A DNA stretch of 54,051 nucleotides, taken from positions 1 through 54,051 of the forward strand of contig CAJUHV010000021.1 in NCBI GenBank assembly GCA_910586445.1, in the 5' to 3' direction. How positions within the stretch are numbered: position 1 is the first letter of the stretch; each line of letters begins with the position of its first letter. The DNA comes from an uncultured Eubacterium sp. (GTDB lineage Bacteria; Bacillota; Clostridia; Lachnospirales; Lachnospiraceae). The notes beneath the pieces were generated by a model that was not told the DNA's origin, made no database searches, and saw nothing but the letters and a program-made list of their open reading frames with translations. The position numbers and the translations under genes were made by a program. Of this stretch, positions 25,696 to 33,881 are shown one piece after another.

Positions 25696-25772
25696 AGCGT
25701 GTTTGAAAAATCATTCCTGCCAACTGCACGCCACGCTTAGTGGATAATGAATACGAGCGTTATGCTTTAGAA
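25692..25772. repeat. Family B element, truncated copy
   Basis: CTAGAGCGTGTTTGAAAAAT at 25692-25711, then about 60 bp, is similar to the reverse complement of the right half of the element at 17080-17245 (shared CATTCC, CTGCAC, CTTAG, GGA-AAT blocks). The other end is missing. Confidence 0.65.
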
Positions 25773-25920
25773 ACAACAGGCTTATCTGCCGGTATAGAAA
25801 GTATAAATATTGTTTCAGCTCCATTCCCTTTTTTGAATGGATATGTTAGAATAAGGACGGGCAGTGATGCCGAACTTTTTTGTATTCATTAATGAAAGGA
25901 TGATTAGGAGGTAAGTGAAT

Positions 25921-26511
25921 ATGAAATGCAAAAGATTTACAGCTTTATTGATGGCTGCAGCAGTCAGCATTGGGGCATTTTCAATCAATGCGTATGCACC
26001 AGCTGCATATTTTGAGTCATTAGGGGCAAATGCTCCGGTAATTACTGCACAGGCGGCTTCTCCAAGTGCAGCTGCACTGGCAAAGGAAGTAAGAAAAGCC
26101 TATGAAGGCGGTTATCTGCCGGATTATAAGCTGAGCAAGGATGAAATTAAAACTAGGTACGGGGTGGATTCTTCACTGTATTCATCAGCATTTGTACAAA
26201 TACCGATGATCAGTACTCGTATAGATGAGATTACGATCTTTAAGGCAAAGGACTCTGCATCGAAAAAGAAGATTTTAGAAGCAGTAAAGCAGTACCAGAA
26301 AAAGCTGAAAACTGAAACTATGCAGTATCCGTCTAATTTGAAGAGAATCCAGGGTTCAAGAGTGTACCAGAAAGGAAAATATGTCTGCTTTTTTATGATG
26401 GGGGATATAAGTAAGAGCGTCGAAGAAAGCGGCTCTGATGAAGCGATTATCAAAGCATATCAAGAGCAGAATAAGAAAGCTGTCAATGCAGTAAAAAATA
26501 AGCTGAAATAG
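25921..26511 (+). CDS. DUF4358-family exported protein
   Basis: This 196-residue protein has a signal peptide (MKCKRFTALLMAAAVSIGAF, cleavage near NAYA or AQAA). A single mature domain of DUF4358 type contains ITIFKAKDSASKKKILEAV and ends in a charged helix. DUF4358 proteins are small secreted or lipoprotein domains of unknown function common in Lachnospiraceae. The ATG at 25921 is chosen because AGGAGG (25906-25911) is 9 nt away; a GTG at 25915 is too close. This version lacks the lipobox cysteine. It stands alone. Confidence 0.75.
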   Translation: MKCKRFTALLMAAAVSIGAFSINAYAPAAYFESLGANAPVITAQAASPSAAALAKEVRKAYEGGYLPDYKLSKDEIKTRYGVDSSLYSSAFVQIPMISTRIDEITIFKAKDSASKKKILEAVKQYQKKLKTETMQYPSNLKRIQGSRVYQKGKYVCFFMMGDISKSVEESGSDEAIIKAYQEQNKKAVNAVKNKLK

Positions 26512-26738
26512 AATGAATAGGCTTTAAATTCAAATAAGCTTTGAAATAAAAAGCTTGAAACTGACATGAGCTTGAAATAAAAAAGTTCTAATTAAACTAA
26601 TCCTTAATTAGATGTATTATCCTGTAAAATGCTGTTTGTTAAATATTAACTTCATAAAATTAATATTTTGTTAAACACTGTTTAATTAAAATGGCATTTG
26701 GTTTTAAGGAAGAATTACAAATAAGGAACCGATAAGTG

Positions 26739-26777
26739 CTCCATCCGGCCTAAAGCTGTAGATCTGGCCGGATGGAG
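26739..26777. repeat. Mini-hairpin related to family C
   Basis: CTCCATCCGGCC (26739-26750) mirrors GGCCGGATGGAG (26766-26777) around a 15-nt loop, matching only the ends of the 184-bp element at 17242. It sits in the 400-bp AT-rich gap 26512-26911, where nothing else but short A/T-rich repeats (AAGCTT, TTGAAATAAAAA) was seen. Confidence 0.7.
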
Positions 26778-26880
26778 TATTTGGACATTGTCATAATCAG
26801 ATTAAAAATAAGATGTAATAATGAAATTATGTTCAAATACAGGCAGGATAGCGGTGATGAAAGAATAGATCAAAGGTGTG

Positions 26881-26899
26881 TATAACAAATTTTGTTATA
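26881..26899. promoter_or_regulatory. Palindrome just upstream of the DHHW gene
   Basis: TATAACAAATTTTGTTATA is a perfect 9+1+9 palindrome ending 12 nt before the ATG. It could be an operator, a 5'-UTR hairpin controlling translation, or chance in AT-rich sequence. Confidence 0.35.
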
Positions 26900-26911
26900 G
26901 GATAAGGAAAT

Positions 26912-28282
26912 ATGAATAGAAATCGATCCATACAGGAAATAGATGCGCAGCAGAGTCAAGAGAACCAGATGAATCAGCAGAGTCAAGAGAACCAGATGAA
27001 TCAGCAGAGTCAAGAGAACCAGATGAATCAGATGAATCAAGTGGGTCAGCACTGCCAGGCGGGTCGGCCCGGTCAAGTGAATCAGAATGAAACCGGCATA
27101 CGTTTTGTGCTGTTTGTTGTATTTATAATGACGGTGCTTTTAGGCAGCAGTATTTATATGAAGGTGACGCCTGACCGGACGTATTCTGCGTCAGAGCGCA
27201 GGATGCTGAAAAAAAGGCCTAAGCTTTCTAAAAAGACAGTAATGCGCGGCAGATTCCAGCGCAAATATGAAGTATATCTGAGCGAGCAGTTTCCAGGAAG
27301 GGAAAATCTGGTGACTCTGCAGACAAAGCTTTCCCGCATGCTTGGATATAAAGATGCGAATGGGGTATATTTTGGGGCAGATGATTATCTGCTGGAGCAG
27401 TACAAGGAACAGGATTTTGACTGGGCCAGGATCGAAGAGCATGTAAAGCTGACAGCAGAATTTCTGCAGGAATATCCGAATGCCTCGGTAATGTTTGTGC
27501 CTGCAAAAAGCAGCGTGCTCTCAAATAAACTTCCGATGTATGCGGAACTATCCGGTGAGCAGCGTTTTTTTGAACTTGTCAGTGAGAAAATCCCAGAAAG
27601 TCAGCGTATTTCGGTAAATGATGCTTTAAATGCGCATAACGAAGAATATATTTATTACCGCACAGATCACCATTGGACGACGCATGGAGCTTACTATGCA
27701 TATGAGACTTGGGCGGAGCGCATGGGATTTTCTGCTGTGCCTAAAGACAGCTATCATATAACGGATGTCACCGATTCTTTTTTCGGCACGACATTTGCAA
27801 AAGTACGTACAGGCGGACGGGCGGATACGATTTCACTGTATGAGCGAAAGGACGGGCCGTCCTATCATCTGGATTATAATATGGGCGAGTTTCAGTCTGA
27901 TCTCTTTTATGATCTGGACAAAGCTGAATCCGATGACCCATATGGCGTTTTTTTTGGCGGCAATCAGGCGTTTATAGATATCCGCATGGATAAGCCGAAA
28001 AAGGCAGTTAATGAAGAAAAAGAGGCTGATTCGCTGAAGGGCAGGAAAAATAAAAAAGGTAAGAAGAACAGGGAAAAGACGCTTTTGATTATTAAGGATT
28101 CATTTGGAAACTGTTTTGCGCCGCTGGCAGCAGGCCATTATGCTAGAACATATGTAGTGGACTTGAGGCATGTCAATATACCGGTCAGCAAGCTGCTCCG
28201 TGTGTATCCGGCTGATGATATTTTGATTTTATATAACAGTATTCAGTTCATGGAAGATAATGATATTAGTAAATTAAAATAG
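26912..28282 (+). CDS. DHHW-family (AlgX/AlgJ-like SGNH) membrane-anchored protein
   Basis: This 456-residue protein has a Gln/Asn-rich cytoplasmic N-terminus (about 1-66), one transmembrane helix (about 68-88) and an extracellular SGNH-like domain. The family motif TDHHWTTHGAYYAYE is at about residues 250-264, and an IIKDSFGNCF nucleophile block lies near residue 391. DHHW proteins resemble AlgX/AlgJ O-acetylation factors and usually accompany an MBOAT acyltransferase; none is encoded here. The N-terminus contains three perfect 27-bp repeats. A lysine-rich loop (KGRKNKKGKKNREK) precedes the nucleophile block. Confidence 0.8.
   Translation: MNRNRSIQEIDAQQSQENQMNQQSQENQMNQQSQENQMNQMNQVGQHCQAGRPGQVNQNETGIRFVLFVVFIMTVLLGSSIYMKVTPDRTYSASERRMLKKRPKLSKKTVMRGRFQRKYEVYLSEQFPGRENLVTLQTKLSRMLGYKDANGVYFGADDYLLEQYKEQDFDWARIEEHVKLTAEFLQEYPNASVMFVPAKSSVLSNKLPMYAELSGEQRFFELVSEKIPESQRISVNDALNAHNEEYIYYRTDHHWTTHGAYYAYETWAERMGFSAVPKDSYHITDVTDSFFGTTFAKVRTGGRADTISLYERKDGPSYHLDYNMGEFQSDLFYDLDKAESDDPYGVFFGGNQAFIDIRMDKPKKAVNEEKEADSLKGRKNKKGKKNREKTLLIIKDSFGNCFAPLAAGHYARTYVVDLRHVNIPVSKLLRVYPADDILILYNSIQFMEDNDISKLK
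26948..27028 (+). repeat. 27-bp tandem repeat x3 in the DHHW gene
   Basis: Three identical 27-bp units encode the nonapeptide QQSQENQMN in the cytoplasmic tail. The perfect identity implies recent expansion. Further partial units (QMNQ) follow. Confidence 0.85.
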
Positions 28283-28522
28283 GATTTTATATTTTTCTAT
28301 TAGTTAAATACAGAATTAATCTATAGATAAGAGTGATAATAATTAAGAAGAATAATGAACAGAATTGCATCAAATTAATAATTTATAAGGTTTGATTGCA
28401 GCTCTGACAGTACAGGGAAATGCAGGAAAGTCATATAATGATTTGTCTTGTGAAAAACATATGTTTAAACACTTTGGAGAATGCAGAATTTAAATTTATT
28501 TTTAATATATAGGAGAATATAG

Positions 28523-29926
28523 ATGAAATATGATGTAATTATAGTGGGTGCCGGCCCGGCAGGAATTTTTACAGCTCTTGAACTGGTGAAAAATAACAGC
28601 CGGTATAAAATATTAATTGTCGAAAAAGGAAGGGCGATTGAAGAACGCAGGTGTCCGAAAAGCCAGACAAAAAAATGTGTCGGATGCCGGCCGTGCAATA
28701 TTACGACAGGATTTTCCGGGGCAGGTGCATTTTCGGATGGAAAGCTGTCGTTAAGCTATGAGGTCGGCGGTGATTTTCCAGAGCTGATCGGGGCAGACCG
28801 TGCGCAGGAGCTGATCGGCTATGCTGACCAGATTTATCTGGAATTTGGTGCGGATACGCATATCGAAGGTGTCAGCGAGCCGTTGAAGGTGCGAGAAATT
28901 CGAAAAAGGGCAATCCATGCAGGATTAAAGCTGGTAGACTGTCCGATCCGCCATATGGGAACAGAAAAAGCACAGCAGATCTATGGCTCGATTGAGAATT
29001 ATCTGCGGGAAAAGGGCGTGGATATGCTTTTTGGGTGCAGCTGTCAGGATCTGATTATGGAAGAGGATGTCTGTAAGGGAATCTGCCTGTCCAGAGAAGG
29101 AAGCTCTAAACAGGAGCGGTATGAAGCGCCTCATGTTATAGTGGCAGCAGGAAGGCGCGGTGCGGACTGGCTGCAGACGCTTTGTGCAAAGTATGACATC
29201 GCGCATAAATCCGGCACGGTAGATATCGGCGTGCGTGTCGAAGTGCGTAATGAGATTATGGAAGAAGTCAACAAGGTACTGTATGAGTCTAAGCTGATCG
29301 GATATCCGAGACCGTTTAAGAATAAAGTGCGGACATTCTGCCAGAATCCGGGAGGGTTTGTCAGCCAGGAAAATTATGACAATGATCTGGCGGTGGTAAA
29401 CGGACATTCCTATAAAGATTTAAAATCTGACAATACGAATCTGGCGATTCTCTGCTCGCACAATTTTACGGAGCCGTTTAATCAGCCGATTGCTTATGCG
29501 CAGAAGGTCGGCGAATTGACAAATATGCTGGGTGCGGGGCAGATCCTTGTACAGCGTTATGGGGATATTTTGGACGGAAAGCGCACGTGGGCGAAAGAGC
29601 TGGCGCAGTCCAATGTGCGTCCGACCCTGCCGGATGCGGTAGCCGGGGATATTACAGCAGCTATGCCGTACCGGGCTATGGTAAATATTATCAGCTTTAT
29701 ACAGGCGGTAGATCAGGTCGTGCCTGGGTTCGCAAGTACAGAGACGCTGCTGTATTCTCCAGAACTGAAGTTTTACAGTAACAAAGTACGCATGGATGAA
29801 AATCTTGTGACAAATGTGAAGGGATTATATTGTCTGGGAGATTCCAGCGGATGGACGAGAGGGCTTATGATGGCCTCTGCCATGGGCGTCTGGATGGGAC
29901 GCAGGCTGCTGGAGCTTGAGAAATAA
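28523..29926 (+). CDS. FAD-dependent oxidoreductase (NAD(P)/FAD family)
   Basis: This 467-residue flavoprotein has the N-terminal dinucleotide-binding motif VIIVGAGPAGIFTALELV (residues 5-22). A four-cysteine cluster region (RRCPKSQTKKCVGCRPC) follows at about 42-58, then a GFSGAGAFSDGKLSL block. FAD contact residues YCLGDSSGWTRGLMMASAMG sit near the C-terminus. The family is widespread in Clostridia, annotated as an uncharacterised FAD-dependent dehydrogenase. The cysteine pattern may be redox-active or bind metal. AGGAG precedes the ATG. A family A element begins at the first base after its stop. Confidence 0.85.
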   Translation: MKYDVIIVGAGPAGIFTALELVKNNSRYKILIVEKGRAIEERRCPKSQTKKCVGCRPCNITTGFSGAGAFSDGKLSLSYEVGGDFPELIGADRAQELIGYADQIYLEFGADTHIEGVSEPLKVREIRKRAIHAGLKLVDCPIRHMGTEKAQQIYGSIENYLREKGVDMLFGCSCQDLIMEEDVCKGICLSREGSSKQERYEAPHVIVAAGRRGADWLQTLCAKYDIAHKSGTVDIGVRVEVRNEIMEEVNKVLYESKLIGYPRPFKNKVRTFCQNPGGFVSQENYDNDLAVVNGHSYKDLKSDNTNLAILCSHNFTEPFNQPIAYAQKVGELTNMLGAGQILVQRYGDILDGKRTWAKELAQSNVRPTLPDAVAGDITAAMPYRAMVNIISFIQAVDQVVPGFASTETLLYSPELKFYSNKVRMDENLVTNVKGLYCLGDSSGWTRGLMMASAMGVWMGRRLLELEK

Positions 29927-30024
29927 GGGGCTGTCGCATTAAGAAAAATGATACAAGATATAGTTGGTATAAATCATTCTTCTATGCTATATCTTGTATA
30001 TGTTTTGCTTAGTGCGACAGCCCT
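29927..30024. repeat. 98-bp palindromic element, family A, copy 3
   Basis: GGGGCTGTCGCATTAAG (29927-29943) mirrors CTTAGTGCGACAGCCCT (30008-30024). Compared with the reverse complement of 7551-7648 it differs at only about three positions over 98 bp. It begins immediately after the TAA of the FAD oxidoreductase and may act as its terminator. Confidence 0.85.
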
Positions 30025-30119
30025 ATTTATGACAACAGAAAAATCGTGCAGCGTGTCTGCTGTTGTTTTAGAATTTAAAATCTGCCTGCTGTGATCCTGC
30101 TAAAAAAAGCCCGTGCTTT

Positions 30120-30239
30120 TTAGGGAGCAATAGCTGCATCAATCTCTTTTGAAAGAGTAATTACTTCGTTAAACGCAGGGGAGCTTTCTGTAAAAATGAT
30201 AGAAAAAGCCTCATCTTTGTTTCCGTTTCTATAAGCTCC
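30120..30239 (-). pseudogene. Remnant C-terminal coding fragment
   Basis: The minus strand holds an open stretch ending at the TAA at 30122-30120, with plausible protein sequence (AYRNGNKDEAF, ESSPAFNEVITLSKEIDAAI). The codons just upstream (EPIGYNILEL) are in a different frame. It has no start, so it looks like the decayed end of a lost gene, possibly a helical sensor domain. I do not recognise the family. Confidence 0.35.
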
Positions 30240-30686
30240 AAAATGTTATAGCCGATCGGCTCCATTTATTTACGGCGTCAATGTGCTGGGGACATAAATC
30301 GGATGAAATTACATTTTAATATGTTATTCCATTTAACAATTGTTTTCAATAACATTTTGGTTTATTTGTATATAGTTCAGCAATGCATGCCGTAAAAACT
30401 GCGATATGTTCCAAAGCGTGTCCAATTGCTGAAAATTCTGGTAAACTAACAAATATAGACAGCATGAACTATGCTGCAGCTCTGCTGGCAGATCGCAGAA
30501 TGAGGTGGACGAAATGAATGTTACGTTTTCTTTCCTTATTAGTATAAGCGGTGCGCGGGCGGTCTGATTCAGCATAATAGAGCTGGGAATCGGTGGTCAT
30601 TGGATAAAATGCAGGTCAGCTATGGCTGAAAATGGCAGCCGAAATAAAATTAATCGTTAGCTACAATATAATAAAGTGCGGGATAA
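30240..30686. other. Gene-free stretch, no recognised content
   Basis: Both strands lack an open frame with a ribosome site and convincing composition. An 80-codon minus-strand frame at 30333-30575 has no ribosome site and no recognisable pattern. A purine-rich 30660-30686 may carry the promoter of the next gene. I see nothing else. Confidence 0.4.
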
Positions 30687-31376
30687 ATGGTGATGGAGCT
30701 GATCAATACAATAAATATAGAAGGATATGAACATTGTGGCGCCAGGCTTTATTGGATGGATACAAGAAAGCTGGAGGAGGCGGATTGTTTTTTAGAGTAT
30801 TATGATAAAATGTCACAGGAGCGCCGCCGCAAAATAGATGCCTGCCTGCTTATGCAGGATAAGAGGCTGTCATTAGGCGCAGGAATACTGATGGATTATG
30901 GATTGTCTTTTTATGGGCTGCGTGAGAAGGAGCAGACAGTGGTTTTTGGAAAAAATGGAAAGCCGTATCTGTCCAGGCATCCTGGTCTTTATTTTAACCT
31001 TTCCTATTCAAAAGACCTGGTGATTGCAGTATTTGCAGGCGTGGAGACAGGCTGTGACATTGCTAAGGTACAGGAGGCAGACTTGGCACTTGCAGAAAAA
31101 TTTTTTACGCCGTCCGAGTATAAGTATATAGCCGGGCAGCCGGGCAGGGAACTGTGCGATCAGGCATTTTACCGCCTGTGGGCATTAAAGGAAAGCTTTG
31201 CAAAGGCTGTGGGGGAAGGAATGATGATCCCGCTGCATTTATACGAAATAAGCATTCTGGCAGATGGGGGCGTTCAGATTGCACAGGATGTGGACCAGGC
31301 GGTATATGGTTTCCGGGAATTTGACATTTTAGGATATTGTGCCGCAGTCTGCTTTCGGGAAAAGCGCAGGCAGTAA
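30687..31376 (+). CDS. Divergent 4'-phosphopantetheinyl transferase (Sfp-like)
   Basis: This 229-residue Sfp-type transferase moves the phosphopantetheine arm of CoA to carrier-protein serines. Recognisable blocks are GKPYLSRHPGLYFNLSYS (about 92-109), the metal-binding region GCDIAKV (about 120-126) and FYRLWALKESFAKAVGEGM (about 153-171). In Sfp the middle block reads D-x-E; here the Glu is replaced by Ala, and the usual His of the N-[LI]-S-H-S block is Tyr. The third acidic residue (Glu of WALKES) remains. No NRPS, PKS or carrier gene is nearby. The start is ATG at 30687, with an ATG two codons later. Confidence 0.8.
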   Translation: MVMELINTINIEGYEHCGARLYWMDTRKLEEADCFLEYYDKMSQERRRKIDACLLMQDKRLSLGAGILMDYGLSFYGLREKEQTVVFGKNGKPYLSRHPGLYFNLSYSKDLVIAVFAGVETGCDIAKVQEADLALAEKFFTPSEYKYIAGQPGRELCDQAFYRLWALKESFAKAVGEGMMIPLHLYEISILADGGVQIAQDVDQAVYGFREFDILGYCAAVCFREKRRQ

Positions 31377-31499
31377 CCGGCAGCCTGGCTGGCGGCAGAT
31401 CATAAATATTGCAGAATATGCCGGAAAAGGTGCGATCAATACCATATTTATGGCAGTCACCGTCAGATTTGATATAATAAAAATTGATAATGATTTTTA

Positions 31500-31660
31500 A
31501 GACACACTCTAGTGTTGAACGACCCGCGTCAGTGCAGGGAAAAATTTTAACGGCAGAGTGGTGCCGTCGACTATTAATTTTAACGAAGCAATGGCGTGAA
31601 TCAGGCTGTAATAGACTCTGATTTCTGGCTGGATGAAGTACAAGCATGGAATGCAGCGGG
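31500..31660. repeat. Degenerate family C element
   Basis: ACGAAGCA-ATGGC at about 31583 and GATTTCTGGCTGGATGAAG (about 31619-31637) align with the 5'-3' order of the reverse complement of 17242-17425. A CTCTAGTGTT end lies at 31507. The copy is heavily mutated. It fills the 350-bp gap before the STAS gene. Confidence 0.45.
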
Positions 31661-31730
31661 AATTCGAACAGGGGCATACAGATATGGGAGATTAGAGCGT
31701 TTGATGATCTTATATAAAAGCGGGACATGT

Positions 31731-32030
31731 ATGAAAATAACGAAAACAAAACATGGAAACAGTCTATGCCTTGCTCTGAAAGGGCGGATTGATACGACAA
31801 TTGTGCCGGAGCTGGAGAAGCTGCTGAAAGAATTACTGCATGGAGTGGCAGATCTGACGATTGATTTACGGGAGATGGATTACTTATCATCGGACGGGCT
31901 GAGGGTTTTTGCAGACGCCCAGAAAACGATGAATAAGCAGGGATTCATGCGGGTGATCCATGTCAATGATAAGATTATGAAGATATTTGAAGTGAATGGG
32001 CTTGTGGATATATTGACGATTGAAGAATGA
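31731..32030 (+). CDS. STAS-domain anti-sigma-factor antagonist-like protein
   Basis: This is a 99-residue single STAS domain: LALKGRIDTTIVPELEK, LTIDLREMDYLSSDGLRVF and IFEVNGLVDIL. The Ser-Ser of YLSSDGL (about 55-56) is where SpoIIAA/RsbV-type proteins are phosphorylated by partner kinases. I choose the ATG at 31731 because the fold begins there and the upstream in-frame codons run through a degenerate repeat. The ribosome site is weak. The next gene begins 19 nt downstream, suggesting a two-gene signalling unit. No sigma factor or anti-sigma kinase gene is nearby. Confidence 0.8.
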   Translation: MKITKTKHGNSLCLALKGRIDTTIVPELEKLLKELLHGVADLTIDLREMDYLSSDGLRVFADAQKTMNKQGFMRVIHVNDKIMKIFEVNGLVDILTIEE

Positions 32031-32048
32031 GCAGGAGGATGAAGTCAT

Positions 32049-32420
32049 TTGGAAAATATAACAATGCAGACATTTTATACAGATGATATTATCATACGTG
32101 AGGGAGAAAATTATGATGAGATGTATAAAATTATTCATGGATCAGTGGCAGTTTATCTGTGTTACGGTAAAATGGAGGAGCATCTGATCGGTATTTATTC
32201 AGAATCCGAATGTTTTGGTGAGATGAATGTGCTTTCCGGCCAGCCGAGTATTTATACGGTAATCGCTTATGATGAAGTTCAGCTGATGCGGATTAAAAAA
32301 GATTCACTAGAAGAATTTATTCGCGATAATCCCCAGAGCGCGATCGGCATTATGCAGAATATGGCGCATCTGGTGATGCTGATGCAGAAAAATATCGGGC
32401 TGCTGCTGGACGAATTCTGA
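32049..32420 (+). CDS. Stand-alone cyclic-nucleotide-binding-domain protein
   Basis: This 123-residue cNMP-binding fold has FYTDDIIIREGENYDEMYKI (8-27), GSVAVYL, and the phosphate-binding-cassette region GIYSESECFGEMNVLSGQPS (about 47-66). It has no DNA-binding domain or effector. The TTG start at 32049 is fixed by AGGAGG at 32034-32039. The cassette has FGEMN in place of the classical FGE(L)AL and lacks the conserved Arg that binds cyclic nucleotide phosphate, so it may be a protein-interaction version. It pairs with the STAS gene; such pairs occur in regulators of PP2C/anti-sigma circuits. Confidence 0.75.
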   Translation: MENITMQTFYTDDIIIREGENYDEMYKIIHGSVAVYLCYGKMEEHLIGIYSESECFGEMNVLSGQPSIYTVIAYDEVQLMRIKKDSLEEFIRDNPQSAIGIMQNMAHLVMLMQKNIGLLLDEF

Positions 32421-32560
32421 CCATGTTTATTTAATGGAAAAACTGCCTGTCAAAGGAGGCCGTTATACAGACATAAAACATGTTATGCAAATGTATAAAT
32501 GGAGGTTCAGCTGTATAGGCAGAGGAAATGGCAGCTTTTCATACGGCTATCGGTTCCGTT

Positions 32561-33000
32561 GGCTCCGCCGCCCTGATTATCCAGCAGAATGCCAAGGGCT
32601 CCTGACATTCTTCCAAGCCGCCTCCAGACAACACCCTCATCCAGCTTTTTTTGCAGACATTACGTCTTAGAACTTTTGAATATGCCTGTATACCTTTTGC
32701 GGGCACTTGATTCATGACAATAGAAAGAAAGTTCACACCGTATGTTTTCTATTGTTTAAAACTCCAATCTTTTCAAAAATTCAGTTAAATAGCAAAATTT
32801 AACATGGAAATGGCTGAAAGCATAATGAAACATTCTGGCTGTACAGTAAAATTAGTTCATAGTGCCTGACAGAGCCGGCTGGGTGAGGGGAGCTGTTCTG
32901 TCTCTCTGCGGCTTGGAGGAATGTCAGGAGCTCTTGGCGTTTGGCTGGATAATCAGGACGGCGGAGCCAGAGGAGCCTCCAGACAATGCCCTCATCCGGC
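32561..33000. repeat. Inverted repeat pair with mosaic structure
   Basis: A roughly 61-bp block (32561-32621, starting GGCTCCGCCGCCCTGATTAT) recurs inverted at 32908-32968. The 25-bp block after it, CCTCCAGACA to CTCATCC (32621-32645), recurs in the same orientation at about 32976-33000. So in the second copy only the first block has been flipped. The gene-free region 32421-33355 holds no convincing gene. Confidence 0.65.
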
Positions 33001-33160
33001 GTTCGTGCAGCCGCAGCATTTTTATTATGAATAGACAAATTTTCTACAGCATGCCTATGGGCAGGTACTGAGGCTGGAAATCTGGTGACAGGTTTTCAGC
33101 CTTATTTGCTGTCTGCATATCTGAAATAAATTCTCCATATCAAAATCTGTATAAAAAAGG

Positions 33161-33209
33161 TTGACATCTGCTTACCTGTCTGCTATATTATATTTAAGGT
33201 AAGCAGATG
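33161..33209 (+). promoter_or_regulatory. BlaI-type promoter with inverted-repeat operator
   Basis: TTGACA (33161-33166), a 17-bp spacer and TATATT (33184-33189) form a near-consensus promoter. Perfect 13-bp inverted arms CATCTGCTTACCT (33165-33177) and AGGTAAGCAGATG (33197-33209) overlap the -35 and flank the -10. This is the expected place for a repressor. The first gene downstream is a BlaI-type repressor. Confidence 0.75.
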
Positions 33210-33228
33210 CCAACCAGAAAACAAGGTG

Positions 33229-33248
33229 CTAGAGCGTGTTTGAAAAAT
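33229..33248. repeat. Family B element, single arm
   Basis: CTAGAGCGTGTTTGAAAAAT occurs 20 nt after the operator and before the BlaI-type start; no matching second arm is present. It lies in the 5' untranslated region of the BlaI/M56 transcript. Confidence 0.7.
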
Positions 33249-33355
33249 ACAGGTATTAAAGAGTGTTGGGGCAGACCCGGGGTTTCGGATCTGAGGTATG
33301 AATCTGAGATATCAAATATAAGGCACCAAAATCGAAGAAAGGAATCGGAGGATTT

Positions 33356-33730
33356 ATGAAGAGCAGGTTAACGGATGCAGAGTGGAAAGTGATGTCCGTC
33401 TTATGGGATGATCCGCCTAAGACTATGATGGAGATTACGAATACTCTAAAAGAAGAAACGGGATGGTCAAAATATACAGTAATGTCTTTTTTAAAGCGGA
33501 TGGAAGAAAAAGGGGCACTGCATTTTGAAGAAGGCACAAAAGCCAGATTATACTATCCTGACTGGAACAGGGAGGATGTGGCTATACAGGAAACGGAAGA
33601 TTTCTTAAACAAAGTATTTCATGGAAAAATCGGCCTTATGATCAATGCCATGGTACAGCAGAAGGCATTGTCAAAACAGGAAGTGGAGGAACTGTATCAG
33701 ATTCTGCAGGAAAATGAAACGGATGCATAA
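33356..33730 (+). CDS. BlaI/MecI-family repressor
   Basis: This 124-residue winged-helix repressor begins LTDAEWKVMSVLWDDPPKTM. A recognition region (GWSKYTVMSFLKRMEEKGAL) and a C-terminal dimer part (FLNKVFHGKIGLMINAMVQQ) follow. BlaI/MecI proteins repress until the partner membrane metallopeptidase triggers their cleavage. The partner M56 gene lies 150 nt downstream, and an operator-bearing promoter lies upstream. GGAGG at 33349-33353 gives a normal start. No beta-lactamase or PBP2a gene is present, so the regulon here is probably the system itself or distant envelope genes. Confidence 0.9.
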   Translation: MKSRLTDAEWKVMSVLWDDPPKTMMEITNTLKEETGWSKYTVMSFLKRMEEKGALHFEEGTKARLYYPDWNREDVAIQETEDFLNKVFHGKIGLMINAMVQQKALSKQEVEELYQILQENETDA

Positions 33731-33732
33731 GC

Positions 33733-33840
33733 AGTGGAACGATCTGAGCCTGTGGGAAAATAAAGCGGATTATGGGCAGTGGAATAGATCCGGGCCTATG
33801 GAAAATAAAGCGGAATTCATGGGCAGGAGCATAGATCCAG
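33733..33840 (+). repeat. Tandem repeat between BlaI and M56 genes
   Basis: Roughly 50-bp units containing GGAAAATAAAGCGGA and ATGGGCAG recur about twice, with a partial third, between the BlaI stop and the M56 start. The copies have diverged moderately. No function is apparent. Confidence 0.55.
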
Positions 33841-33881
33841 GCTTACAGGAGACGTAAGTGGTTTGTATGTGGAGGTTAGAT

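Noticed and set aside
30333..30575. 80-codon minus-strand open frame
   Set aside because: It has no ribosome site, no recognisable domain and composition like the surrounding non-coding DNA.
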